Source: Diphasiastrum complanatum (lineage: Eukaryota > Streptophyta > Lycopodiopsida > Lycopodiales > Lycopodiaceae). From it: DNA of 64,000 nt. Of the stretch, positions 10,270 to 20,219 are shown in pieces; position 1 is the first letter of the stretch, and each line of letters opens with the position of its first letter. The DNA is taken from the NCBI GenBank assembly GCA_029204225.1, contig CM055113.1:28051873-28115872 (forward strand). Direction: 5' to 3'. Position numbers and translations under genes: made by a program. The notes under the pieces are model-generated. The model worked only from the letters and a program-made list of their open reading frames with translations, made no database searches and was not told the DNA's origin.

Positions 10270-11275
10270 TAAATGGAACTCACTTTTGGAATTTGTTACC
10301 TATCAACACATTTTGATGGTATGGTTGCTTTGATTGCTCTTTATGTTGATGACTTGATTATTACGCGAAATAATCAAGAGATGATAGATATGATCAAGAA
10401 AGACCTCATGGAACAATTCGAGATGACAGATCTCAGCCTGATGCATTATTGCCTTGGAGTAGAGGTGTGGCAAAAAGGACACAAAGTGGGTTTAACACAG
10501 GTGAAGTATGTCAAAGAGTTGCTGCACAGATTTAGGTTGCAGGATTGCAAACCAGTGAATACTCCTATTGAACTAGGTAAAGGGCTTTCTAAGCTTGATG
10601 AGTTACAGTCATTTGATGCTACACTGTATAGGCAGTTAGTAGGGAGCTTGATTTACCTTACCACGACTAGACCATATATATGCTATGTTGTTGGCGTCAG
10701 TTTATGGCAGCACCTACGGAAACACATTGGAAGGCAGCTAATCGCATTTTGCATTATGTGAAAGGCACTTCAGATTATGGCTTGATTTACAGGAAGCATG
10801 ATGTTTTATCTGAGTTGTGTGGCTATGTGGATGCAGATTGGGGAGTTGACTATGATGATTGTAAATCCACCACAGGGTATGTATTCCAGTTTTGTGGTAG
10901 TTGCTTTTCCTGGTCTAGTAAGAAGCAAAGTACAATTGCTCTTTCCACCACAGAAGCAGAGTATAAGGCAATGTGTAGTGCAGCACAGGAAGCTATATGG
11001 TTGAGACAAATCTTGGAAGAAGTTGGCATGAAACAGAAAAATCCCACAACATTACATAGTGACAGTCAAAGTGGCATTCAGCTATTCCATGCGAGAACTA
11101 AACACATTGAGATTCGGTATCAATTTATACGTGAGAGGCTGCTGAGTCGTGAAATTCATGTTGTTCATTGTAGCATATAAGAACAACTAGCTGATATTTT
11201 CGCTAAGCCACTTGTTGGAGAAAAGTTTGATAAGTTTAGATCAAAGCTTTATGTACTTAAAGTTTGTTGACTTTA
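10270..11275 (+). pseudogene. Copia reverse transcriptase C-terminal half and RNase H
   Basis: The frame from 10273 carries the YVDD catalytic motif of reverse transcriptase (ALYVDDLIIT), the LMHYCLGVEV region and RQLVGSLIYL. After a frameshift near 10690 the frame continues as RNase H, with YVDADWG, STTGY, SSKKQSTIALSTTEAEYKA and the HTKHIEIRY end. A stop follows at 11178. The enzyme would copy element RNA into DNA. The N-terminal half of RT is missing. Sequence is closest, within the window, to the minus-strand element at 59.7-61.2 kb. Confidence 0.85.
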
Positions 11276-11315
11276 AAGCTGTGTATATGACTGTATAAAA
11301 AGTAGACTCTACTTT

Positions 11316-11326
11316 AAGGGAGAGAG
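11316..11326 (+). other. Polypurine tract
   Basis: AAGGGAGAGAG just before the 3' LTR; it would prime plus-strand synthesis. Confidence 0.7.
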
Positions 11327-11583
11327 TTAGAATTAAAGTAGAATCACTATGCTACTATATTGTGGGTCCTATCAGTTGGCCTCGCCACGAGGCAAGTCGA
11401 TGGGACATGCGTTCCGCCAATGGCAACCTGTGTGATACATGGGTTGCTTGAGTGAACAACTATATGTACAGTGTAATTTCATTTTGAGAAATACAGTTGT
11501 TAGGTGAGCTTGCTATGGAGAGTGTTTTTTGTCTATGTTACTGTGTAGCATGATCTGTGTTCCTATTCGAAGAAAATTCTAAG
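11327..11583 (+). mobile_element. 3' LTR of the copia element (about 257 bp)
   Basis: Runs from TTAGAATTAAAG to GAAAATTCTAAG. It is homologous (roughly 85-90% by eye) to the inverted LTR at 14651-14922, but unlike the sequence that precedes the PBS at 8347. The upstream 5' LTR therefore belongs to a different element or was replaced. Confidence 0.75.
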
Positions 11584-12402
11584 TTAAATTGTACTCATCT
11601 GGTTAAATGATGTCATAAGTGTCCAAATATTGACGTATTTGGCATCCAACTACTATTCTTGGGTGTTCAACTATCCAAAATTCTGAAATTTTTCTTTTTT
11701 CAAAAGTAATGATTTTGCAAAATAGTAATCTTCCAAGGGATCCAGTTACATATGTCCCTATTTTCAATACTCGGGAAAACCGGCATAGTATAGTAATGGA
11801 ACTGGCAAGAACTTTGATTGTAATAAAGGCTTATGTATAAATATCCCAAAACAAAAAAGAATTAATCAAAAACACCTTGAGCTCCTCAATAACGTACCCT
11901 TTTACAATTGATTGTACAAAATTAGATTCTGATCAAGCAAATCATGCAGATTCATGTTGTTTCATTAGTTTAGGAGTATTGAAGAGGCTAGCCATGTAAT
12001 GAAACACATAGGCTTGGATATCATGACAAGATTATCCTTGCTCCAAACAATGAGGGATTTAGACCTATCTTGAATATATACATCGAGATGCCTGGTCAAA
12101 CTGCCATAGATCACCGTCATATTTATGAATGACTTCTAACCATGTGAGCGTAACACTATTTTTCTGTTGTGAGATATTATGCCATACTTTGCCAATGACA
12201 CATGGTGACTAGATGATAACATGTGATCTTAGTATAGAAAGAATCTTTAAGAATTTGGATGTTTGGGCACACACCCTTACCATGTATGTTATTTGGCGGT
12301 CTTCATGATTGGAAGAATATTTTGTTATTCTTGACTGTTGATGCACTTGTATTGTGTAGGACAATGACTCGCACTCACATGACTATTGGAGAATTTAACT
12401 AG
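11584..12402. other. Stretch without a recognisable gene
   Basis: AT-rich sequence between the copia 3' LTR and the CACTA transposase. I see no coding motif, LTR end or repeat. Confidence 0.5.
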
Positions 12403-13322
12403 ATGTTGCCATGCAAAAAATCCCAAGGAGACACAATACACAAGGATGTGCCATTCACAATGCATGATCACAAGGGGGACATGGATGACATAATGGATGC
12501 ATTCTTCACGAACCCACCTGAGGCCACATTGACAAGGGAAGAAGAGATGATGTGTGGCTTGACAAATGTCAAAGTTGCGAGCTTGTTTGTTACTTTTGAA
12601 CTTGCAAACTAAGTATGGGTGGTCGGATGCGAGCGTCACAGAGTTGTTTGGGTAAGCTTGCGAGCTTCTTGTGTGTTATAGACAAACTAATCTCATCTCA
12701 TTTTATTTTTTCATGCGTTCTGAGAAACTATATATAACTAATTACATAAATATATATTTTGTCGCAGTTTAATTAAAAAAATATTGTCTCCAAATAAAAC
12801 CATGGCGACGTCTCGACAAGAAGCCAAGAAAATGCTATCCACGGTTGGCATGGATTACAAGAGTATTCATGCATGTCCCAATGATTGCATCTTATATCGA
12901 GATGAGTTTGAAGAGGCAAGCACGTGTCCACGCTGTGGGGAACACCGCTACAAACAAGATTTACAAGGAGCGACCATACCCGCCAAGGTGGTAACACATT
13001 TTCCAATCATACCCAAGATACGCTACATGTTTAAGTGTAATTCAATTGCGAAGCTAATGACATGGCATTCGAGCAATTGTTTATCGGACGATACTATGAG
13101 GATCCATGTCGATTCTCTAGCATGGAAGCATGTGGACGCTACTTGACATGAGTTTAGGGATGAGCCTCACCATTTGCATTTGGGGTTGGCGATGGATGGT
13201 GTGAATTCATTCGGTTTGCGCTCCACATCATGGTCCACTTGGCCAGTTGTCCTTGTAAATTACAACATCTCCCCTTGGCTAAGTATCAAGAAGGGGCACC
13301 TAATGCTTGCCCTTCTTATCCC
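12403..13322 (+). pseudogene. CACTA (En/Spm) transposase, TNP2-type, truncated
   Basis: From 12784 the frame matches the TNP2 (Transposase_21) domain: EAKKMLSTVGMDYKSIHACPND, CPRCG.HRYK, a basic-hydrophobic block, LMTWHSS, SLAWKHVD, then after one stop (13144) LGLAMDGVN.FG and STWPVVLVNYNISPWLSIKK. It would cut at CACTA ends and integrate the element. An acceptor-like TTTTGTCGCAG ends at 12767, so an intron probably lies upstream. The short frame at 12403-12612 may be a preceding exon but shows no family motif. The domain breaks off near 13322, where minus-strand copia sequence begins. Confidence 0.8.
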
Positions 13323-13329
13323 GAGAAAA

Positions 13330-13745
13330 TATAAGACAAAAAATATGGAGCATAAGACATATAGATTTGGATCAGAATGTGTTCTCACCATCTCCTTTGA
13401 ACGAAAGTAGGCATCAATCCTGCTATACCATGCACGTGGTGCCTCTTTACGACCATAAAGCGCTTTCTTCAAGTGACATACTTTATTTTCTTGTCCCTTC
13501 ATTACAAAGCCTCTAGGTTGATCCATGAACTCCTCTTATTCTAGCTCAACATTTAGAAAAGTAGATTTCACATCCATCTGATGCAAAGGCAACCAAAATG
13601 TGAAGCTAAAGCAACAAGTGACGTAGAGTATTCCACTTACATACCGGCGCAAAGGTCTCCTCATAGTCAATGCCTTTACTTTCTGCATACCCTTTGATCA
13701 CTAATCTTGCCTTGTGTTCACCTTGAAGAAACTTCACTCTTCACT
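13330..13745 (-). pseudogene. Copia reverse transcriptase N-terminal part
   Basis: On the minus strand, 13745-13540 reads as [12 protein letters not shown]-type and MDVK-type RT sequence with stops. The frame from 13526 continues MDQPRGFV, KVCHLKKALYG, PRAWYSRID and SDPNLYVL. It ends abruptly near 13330 against the CACTA transposase. No YVDD block is present. The junction is a truncation rather than an LTR boundary, so the two elements were joined by deletion or rearrangement. Confidence 0.75.
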
Positions 13746-14636
13746 TGTGAAGGGACCCAACTCCACTTTCACTTTGAAAATTTTTATTGAAGTTGAAGGC
13801 CAAAATACACTTCAAGACCCTTCAACCTTTCATGGGCCCTTTAAGCTGTCATCCAACGGTCACTTCACATCCACGGTCTAGATCACTCCCTGAGAAATCA
13901 ATCATGGCCGTTGATTCTCGATCTTTATGAATCGACGGTTTTCCCTCCTTCTACGCACTGAAGCTACCTCAACAATCGCTATCCTCTTGCAAACACTACA
14001 AGGTCAGCATGGTTCTTTGCACGCGACTTGTCCGCGACCTATCCGCGACCTCCATCTCCTTCTCTTCCAAGCGTTTCTAGCTATGGTTGCCCTCAAGGTT
14101 CTGATTGCTTCACAACTAAAGCACGACTGTCCACAGCCACTTCAGACCCGATTTGCACTACTAAGGCGCCCTCCTCTAGGTTTTCATAGCTTGCAAAACG
14201 GTTCAGAATAGAGAGAAATCTCTCATTTTATGCTCCCAAACCCTAGACCAGGGTTTTTCACACAAAACTCTTCTTGGCTTCCAATTCATAGTGTCCTGAC
14301 AGGCCTATCCTCTTGCTCTGAGGTCGCCCTACTGCTAGAACTCCGATGGTTCAATCCGTTTATCAAACGGTGTTCAATTGAATGCACATTGACTGCAAAC
14401 CAAATAGCCTACTTCGGAATTTCAAAATTCCATTTGCTGAGATTCTGATTCAACCGACCACCTTTGCCTCTGAATCCTCACATAGTCTCAAGCTCACCAA
14501 GCTTTTGTGTGCCAAACTCTCTACACCAGTGTTTCTCCTTTCGTCTTCAACCCACCGTAAACCCCGAACTCTCAGAAGACAGTTCTTTCAAAGCTCTCTT
14601 CAACAGCGATGTTGTACTATGTACACTCCTTGTACG
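13746..14636 (-). mobile_element. Internal region of the minus-strand copia relic, no gene seen
   Basis: About 0.9 kb between the primer-binding site (14648-14637) and the RT fragment, far too short for gag plus integrase. It is more GC-rich than its surroundings and contains motifs such as CCGTTGGATG. Plus-strand open frames of 70-95 codons exist here but show no known domain. I treat it as a 5' leader joined to RT by an internal deletion. Confidence 0.4.
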
Positions 14637-14648
14637 GCTCTGATACCA
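14637..14648 (-). other. Primer-binding site (minus strand)
   Basis: GCTCTGATACCA on the plus strand, that is TGGTATCAGAGC on the minus strand, two bases inside the LTR. Confidence 0.85.
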
Positions 14649-14650
14649 AC

Positions 14651-14922
14651 TTAGAATTTGCTTCGAACAGGAACACAGATCATGCTACACAGTAACACAG
14701 ACAAAAAACACTCTCCACAACAAGCTCACATAGCAACTGTATTTCTCCAAATGAAATTATATTGTACATATAGTTGTTCACTCAGGCAAACCATGCATGA
14801 CTCAGGTTGCCATTGGTGGGACGCGTGTCCCGTCGACTTGCCTCATGGCAAGGCCAACTGATCCTTATCAACTGATAGGACCCACAGTACAGTAGCACAG
14901 TGATTCTACTTTAGTTCTAACT
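14651..14922 (-). mobile_element. 5' LTR of a minus-strand copia relic (about 272 bp)
   Basis: It is the inverted homologue of the LTR at 11327-11583, sharing for example GTGGGTCCTATCAGTTG, GGCAACCTG and GAGAGTGTTTTTTGTCT in reverse orientation. It carries a short extra direct repeat (CAGTTG...ATCAGTTG). Together with the primer-binding site it fixes the orientation of this relic. Confidence 0.85.
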
Positions 14923-15130
14923 ATTTACCAGATAAGAAATTGTGTCGTTCAGTTCACTATATATTCTTTGACAAGGCTTGGGAATATAAAAGGAAAAGTG
15001 GAGGATGGAGGTTTTTTTTTATTGGATATAAGGTAATATCCCCCTCTATCTCTTTTTCTCAATCTCTCTTTCTTGTACATCATAGTCTCCATCTCAATGT
15101 GATTGTTGTTTGGTTTTATTGACATCACAT
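14923..15130 (+). promoter_or_regulatory. Possible promoter region upstream of the virus-like cluster
   Basis: GAATATAAAAGG at about 14982 resembles a TATA box and is followed by a CT-rich stretch (CTCTATCTCTTTTTCTC). It precedes the first small coding-like exon at 15137. Suggestive only. Confidence 0.25.
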
Positions 15131-15136
15131 TTTCTA

Positions 15137-15790
15137 TGCAAGTTTATTTTGAGGCAAAGGAGTCGGTAGATCCACAAAAGTTTTTTAAGGTAACAACCAA
15201 GTCAGAGTGGCAGTCAAAATAGGCGGATCTGCATGATTTTCTATTTCGAAGGCTATTCCAATGGCTTATTTTCTATTAGGATGTTGTAGATCCATGTGAG
15301 GGATGATGAGGGTACTGTAGATCCAGAGTTTTTTTTGTTGTAGATCTAGATTTAAAGAGGGTCGAAATGCCTATCAGAATATGAGAATCTGTGGGATTTG
15401 TTAAATCAGCGCCTTTTCCGATACCAAATCGTCTATTCATCAACTAGATATCTAGTTTCTTGGTGCATATACAAGATTCCATATGGATCTTTGTTGTTCT
15501 TTGTGTAAAATTAGTTTGTTACAATTATTTTTCGTGGTAATATACTTAACAAACTACAATACTAGTTTTTATTTTGCAAGATTTATTCTTGATTTATGGG
15601 ACGATCACCATCAAAGCATTTGAGACGCAAATTCAGATCCTAGGGGTACTTTCGGGGTTGGAATGGAGGTCGAAATACATCTACACATTTCAGAAACAAA
15701 TCTCTACTTTTATTGATGAATTTGTTGATAATGGGTGGGAATCAGTGGAGGTCAGAACAGACCTTGGAATATGTGGATCTGTTTAAGATA
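15137..15790 (+). pseudogene. Exon-like pieces of an unidentified gene at the left of the virus-like cluster
   Basis: A short coding-like exon begins ATGCAAGTTTATTTTGAGGC (MQVYFEAKESVDPQKFFK) and ends at a donor GTAACA near 15190. The region 15200-15560 has stops in all frames and may be intronic. After an acceptor-like TTTTGCAAG the frame from 15581 to 15783 is open. It encodes about 67 residues, including IYGTITIKAFETQ and FIDEFVDNGWESVEV. The latter is conserved in the minus-strand copy at 7.15-7.23 kb with substitutions mostly at third positions, which supports a real protein in the ancestor. Donor GTCAGA after ESVE corresponds to GTATAT in the other copy. I do not recognise the protein. 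Confidence 0.4.
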
Positions 15791-15919
15791 GTATACCATC
15801 ACTTATTCTGAGGTGCATTCCGACCTCTGCTCATACATTTTTACATTTCATAAATAGATCTCTGGTAAACATTGGCAAGTTGTGCCTGAACAATGCTAGA
15901 TTATTACTACCTCGGCTGA

Positions 15920-16126
15920 TATATCAAGATTACAAAATTCCCGCCCCAGTTGATACATCATAGAGCTACAAATCATGGAGGACATAATTCAAGAAATAAA
16001 TATTTAGTTCAACTTTTTCAGTGGTTTTATAGAAGAGCACAATTTAGATATCAAGCTAAAAACTCGCCAAGTATTACGGTTTTTCGAAAGGCATTCAAAT
16101 TCATATTAAAAGAGAGATCCTTGTAA
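15920..16126 (+). pseudogene. Conserved C-terminal segment of an unidentified virus-like protein
   Basis: The frame is open from 15920 to the TAA at 16124. Its central part aligns with the plus-strand frame at 58127-58305: both have HGG......N.Y..QLFQWFYRR.Q followed by F.KA.KFI. Conservation at protein level between two diverged loci argues that this was coding. The family is unknown to me. The stop lies only 29 bp from the stop of the convergent minus-strand gene (16156), a compact arrangement seen in DNA viruses and rare between plant genes. Confidence 0.5.
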
Positions 16127-16155
16127 TATATCAAAAATCTATTACAGAAAATTGT

Positions 16156-17829
16156 TTAACTATCATTATCATCCTCTTCAAGATTCAGACGGATGGTATT
16201 GTCATGAAGGAATAATCTCCTTTCATATGGATCCAAAAATTCTAAATTTTTCCTTTTGCTCATATCAATGCAACCTGAATAAAGGGCCATTGCAGATGAT
16301 CTTTTGTTAGTCTCATTGGGAGTATAACCCAATATTTTAATATCCAAATCTCTTTTCACAAAAATTATTTTATATGTTCCTCTTGCGTACTTATGGCCTC
16401 CTAAACACACTGAGAATGATTTGATGGCCATAATGACAGTGGTTGCATATGGATTAAAAGATGAATGATATATACAAATCTCATTATTTTGAAAGTTTTT
16501 CAAATAATGAGATAGAGACACATCCTTTCTCCCGACTGATACACCTCGAACGCCTCCATGTCTCATACCAAAGACATATATTTCAATAGCATTCTGTAAA
16601 CGAGTAAAGAAAATAAATTTAGAATGATACGTAACACTGCAAACTCATACTTCAACACAGTTTGAAATAAGAAAATTGAACAATATCAATACCAATATAA
16701 TATCTACGTACCAGATCATAATCATCGTATTCAACGACGTTTGTTCTGCTAATGCCATGTCCTCCAATGGCCTCTACATTTTCGGAGGAGATATATCGAG
16801 TCCTTGGGGAATATTTTTTTTGCAATTCTAAAAATTTTTCCTCTTTAGGCAAAGTTTTTTCATAGGCTTTAGATTTTTTATCATGGCCTCCAAGGCCTTA
16901 TTGCCAGATTTCCAATTGCCATATTTATCATAATCTATCTCACTTTCAAAGTCATCATATGTCGAATCAACAATGTCAGAAAATTCTGATAAATTTTGTG
17001 CAAAAGTCAAGAAGATTTCATACTCTCTCAAATTCAAAACATCTTCTATATCATTAAATGAAATATAACTCTCATTATATATAAAATATAAGGGAACATC
17101 AAGTAGAGTTAATTGATTAGCAGGAGATGCAGATGGAAGAGAATCAGAGAGGATTATAGATTGAGGGAGAGATTTCTGATAATTTGAAGCCATAGATGCT
17201 TCAGCTTCAACCCTATATCAGTATCTGCATCATGTACATCAACTGGAGTAGATGTAGATGCTTCGATCAATGGAACAGTTGAAGATAAAACAAACTCATC
17301 ATCTGGAATTTCAACATATATGTAAAAGACAAAAGCCATTCCTTTGATTAGAAGGCGACATATTCTTTTGAGAATACCACAATATATATTTCTTTTGAGA
17401 CGGTTATGCAGGTTAGAGTACTTTCAATTGTGTTTATGCTTAGAGGATGGTTTGGAATGCATAAGGTTCTGAAAATAGACGAAACAAAAACTATCTATAT
17501 CTTGAACAGGAGTACTAATAATCTGAGAAAAACTATCAAGATAAGAAATTAAACTATAACGATTCTCATAAACTTGCTTATCGATATCAAAGGGAGCAAA
17601 AAAAATACTCGAAAAATACTCTAATTTCTCAGATGGAATGTCACTGGCATTTAAAAAATCCAGAAGTTATTATCGACTAATCATTTTGATAAAAGATGGA
17701 TATTTAGTTGGATTTGATTGACAAGCCTCTGAATATCTCAAAGTAATCATCAGTGTAATCTGAACCTCGGACATCCAAACCACCACATATGCAATCATTT
17801 TGGATTTTTTCTATATATACAGACGGACG
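16156..17829 (-). pseudogene. Minus-strand gene of the virus-like cluster, one clear intron, frameshifted
   Basis: Reading from 17829 leftwards, coding-like frames follow each other: 17690-17420, 17339-17154, 17193-16828, then a frame ending at 16712, with at least two frame changes. A clean intron (donor GTACGT, acceptor GTTTACAG) removes 16711-16594 and keeps phase 0, joining YDDYDL to NAIEIYVFGM. The last exon (16593-16156) has 145 residues and an acidic end (LNLEEDDNDS). The C-terminal part is mixed alpha/beta-like with many aromatic and basic residues (GGHKYARGTYKIIFVKRD). No known family was recognised; a structural or movement-type viral protein cannot be excluded. It diverges from the plus-strand gene at 17.83 kb, with a TATA-like TCTATATATAC at about 17810 between them. 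Confidence 0.5.
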
Positions 17830-17878
17830 ATGCTAAATTTTTTTGTTTAAAGTTCTTATCGTTCTCTACTTCCATGCG

Positions 17879-17990
17879 GTATCGATTCAGTGTGCTCAAA
17901 GTAACCTACCTACATTCCGCTTTTACTCACGCGCGTTCCATCCGCTACAAGGTATCGGTTTGGTTAAGTTCAGGTATCGGTTCGACGCGC
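17879..17990 (+). repeat. Array of degenerate TATCGGTTCGACGCGC-type boxes
   Basis: Boxes at 17879 and 17973 (plus) and about 17929 (minus), and a weaker one at 17952, resemble the four boxes in the protease intron at 24766-24921. Spacing between the first plus and minus boxes (about 50 bp) is close to the 52 bp seen there. Confidence 0.5.
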
Positions 17991-18542
17991 TCGACCTGAA
18001 TTCTCATATGAGGATTTCCAACTGAAAAAAATTTTAGATACTGTTGTTGCAGCTATCTATGCCAAGAGGGTGACCATCATGCCCAAGGATTTCAACATTG
18101 TGTTCAGGCTACGAGACACATATGTCAAATTTGTAGAGTACTTTAGACTTGTTCCTTCCTCTCCTCCAAAACAAGATGCAGAGAAAAGAAAACGAAAGCA
18201 ATCTCAACCATCCTGGCTTGTTTTTTGAGTACAGAACAGGAATGTTTCAAAGAAGAGGAGGTCTCATGGCCCTCCTAATAAAGCGAGGGATTTCACAAAG
18301 CCATCTCCTCTGCATGAGATTCTATCTGCTAGACAATCTCCTCCCAAGTCTCCTCCTAAGTCTCATTCTTCTTCTTCTAAATCTCAATCTCCATCTCCTC
18401 CTCTTAAAAATTCCTCTCCTATTAAATCTCCTCCTCCAAAATCTCAGTCTCCTCCTACCCCCACAAATATTAGTTCACTACCTCCTGTTCTAGAAAATGA
18501 TTTAGATGATTTTGTAAATGTAAAGCCTAGAATCAATTTTGA
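17982..18542 (+). pseudogene. Histone H3-like protein with a Ser/Pro/Lys-rich tail (virus-like cluster)
   Basis: A single frame from about 17982 reads through to 18542, interrupted by one TGA at 18227 and ending at a TGA at 18543. Its start holds AIYAKRVTIMPKDF, nearly identical to the end of histone H3 (loop 2 and the last helices), preceded by a divergent helix-like stretch (YEDFQLKKILDTVVA) at the place of H3 alpha-2. Next come a basic patch (KRKRKQ) and about 60 residues with SPPK, SPIK and SPPPK motifs, resembling the DNA-binding tails of linker histones, then an acidic DLDDF and KPRINFE. No N-terminal H3 tail or alpha-1 helix is seen. I infer a nucleoprotein that packs DNA. A captured host H3 exon (an acceptor-like GTTGTTGCAG precedes CTATCTATGCC) is the alternative. 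It shares its frame with the following segment at 18577. Confidence 0.55.
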
Positions 18543-18576
18543 ATGACAATTCTTTTTTTGTGGTTTATTAGTATTA

Positions 18577-18955
18577 CTTCCTTCACCCTCTGCACTTGCC
18601 TTCGTAAATACTCCTCAATATGTACAATATGACCAATTGTTAAGCACGTATCTTAAAGCTTTAGGTCCTCTCGATACTGTTTTAAGATACCGAAGACCAA
18701 TGCTGGTCTTCCCCATTCTAAATTAGATACAGGTGAATTAAAAAGTAGGGATAAAATGCTAGGGGACAATGTAGGAGGTGGGGCAATTCAGTACTGGATG
18801 GAGTTTTTTCAGACCTTATTGTTTATAGATGTAGAATTGTTTCTGCTTCAATTCATGGCTGCATTTGATTTTCATGATTCCAAAAGTCTGCACGATGATA
18901 TGCTCCAATACGTCAGACTGGGGACTCCAATTCTCGTGCTCCCATACATAACAAA
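18577..18955 (+). pseudogene. Adenain/Ulp1-like cysteine protease, 5' part (split by the copia insertion)
   Basis: After an acceptor-like TGGTTTATTAG, two coding frames follow with a one-base shift near 18690. The first contains FVNTPQYVQYDQLL; the second runs from IPKTNAGLP through the Met at 18756 to VRLGTPILVLPYIT. The last stretch is the hydrophobic strand that precedes the catalytic His in adenain/Ulp1 proteases. The exon stops at 18955 before a GT that became part of the target-site duplication of the copia element. The continuation is at 24550. Such proteases mature virion proteins (adenoviruses, Polintons) or remove SUMO (Ulp1). Confidence 0.6.
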
Positions 18956-18959
18956 GTAA
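18955..18959 (+). other. Target-site duplication AGTAA, left copy
   Basis: AGTAA flanks the 5' LTR here and the 3' LTR at 24453-24457. This is the 5-bp duplication typical of copia integration, and proves that the element inserted as a unit. Confidence 0.95.
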
Positions 18960-19637
18960 TGTTAAATTTACACAAGCTAGTTTGCACAATTACCACTTGA
19001 AAATGACTTCGAGGCCATGTTGTGGAATGTGACATGTGCCAAAAGCATAGGATACCTTATTCTAAGTCAAATCATTAACCTAGCTTTGGAATGGTACCTT
19101 TGGGATATGTCCAAAGAGTGCATAGATAGGGTAGAGAAAAAGTAGGAGCTAAAAATAGCATTTTTCTCACTGTTTTTGGATCTCGAGGCATTGACCCTAA
19201 ATAAGGTGGATCAAGTGGATATTTAGGTTAGATGTTAGGGTTAGGTTATGATGAATACATAGAAGCCCTAATATCCTCAGATCCGAGCTCTACATGCATA
19301 AATATGTGATGGGATTTCCATCTAATTATGAGCAAAATCGAGATTTTCCTTCTTGACTAGTTTGAGTCTATGATTTGATTGATGAATGCTATTGGCATAT
19401 GATTTTTTGTGATGATTGATGAGTTTAGAGTTGCAGGTACAATACATGGGCAGCATCAGGCCGTACTTTCACACGTGTGAAAAGTTTTGGAGCTAATTCA
19501 TGGAATTCAAGACAAGATAAGCTAGGAATCAATGCATTGATTAGTAATCTAGCTTCTAGATCTTGTTTGGATCTTAAGTAGGTGCTTTCTCCATCATTTC
19601 TAGGATCAAGTGGAATTATTTTGCTGTATTTTTATCA
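18960..19637 (+). mobile_element. 5' LTR of the copia element inserted in the protease gene (678 bp)
   Basis: TGTTAAATTT...TTTTATCA, homologous along its whole length to the 3' LTR at 23774-24452. By eye I count about 30 differences in 678 positions (roughly 4-5%), so the insertion is not recent. Confidence 0.95.
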
Positions 19638-19650
19638 TGATATCAGAGCC
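19638..19650 (+). other. Primer-binding site, one mismatch
   Basis: TGATATCAGAGCC directly after the LTR; the usual form is TGGTATCAGAGC. Confidence 0.85.
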
Positions 19651-20219
19651 ATTCCAAGAAATGTGCTTCACTTCATGCCAGAATCATAGATTTTGATGCA
19701 TTTCAAGCATTGATTGCTATCTAGACATAATCTGTGAGTAGTACCTTCAATTCTTGATCAATTTGAGTGAGTGAAGAGGAATCTAATGGTTTTTCATTTA
19801 CAGGCTTTTTAGCTTCAAAATCCGAGTTGTGGTCATCTCTTATCGATTGGATCAAAATAGCAAGTATTTTGCACTTTCATCATATTGATGCTACTCGATT
19901 TTTGGAGTCTATCACAAGGAATAGTTTTCAATCAATCAAAAAGAAGGTAGATCCTTATCTTTGGTATTGTAATAGATCATTCTTAGACTTATTGAGATCT
20001 TAGAAATTCAATTTTGGGGTCAGCCCAAAGACTTTGATAAGTGCTCATCAAGGAATGCAATTCTAGTTAAGATTGTGTTCAATTTTTGCTTGATTTGTGA
20101 GATAGTTTGGATTAATTATTGCATTATGATTCAACCTGATCTTGTAGGAATGATTTGAAAAGGCATTTATGTGCATATGACTCCTTTTGGTTCAGGTTAG
20201 GTGAATCTTACAAGATCTA

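Noticed and set aside
13927-14861. Plus-strand open frames of 67-94 codons
   Set aside because: They lie antisense inside a copia leader and LTR, show no domain, and overlap a PBS and LTR defined on the other strand.
17982-18100. Functional host histone H3 gene
   Set aside because: Only the last part of H3 is present, its continuation is not H3, and there is a stop codon downstream in frame.
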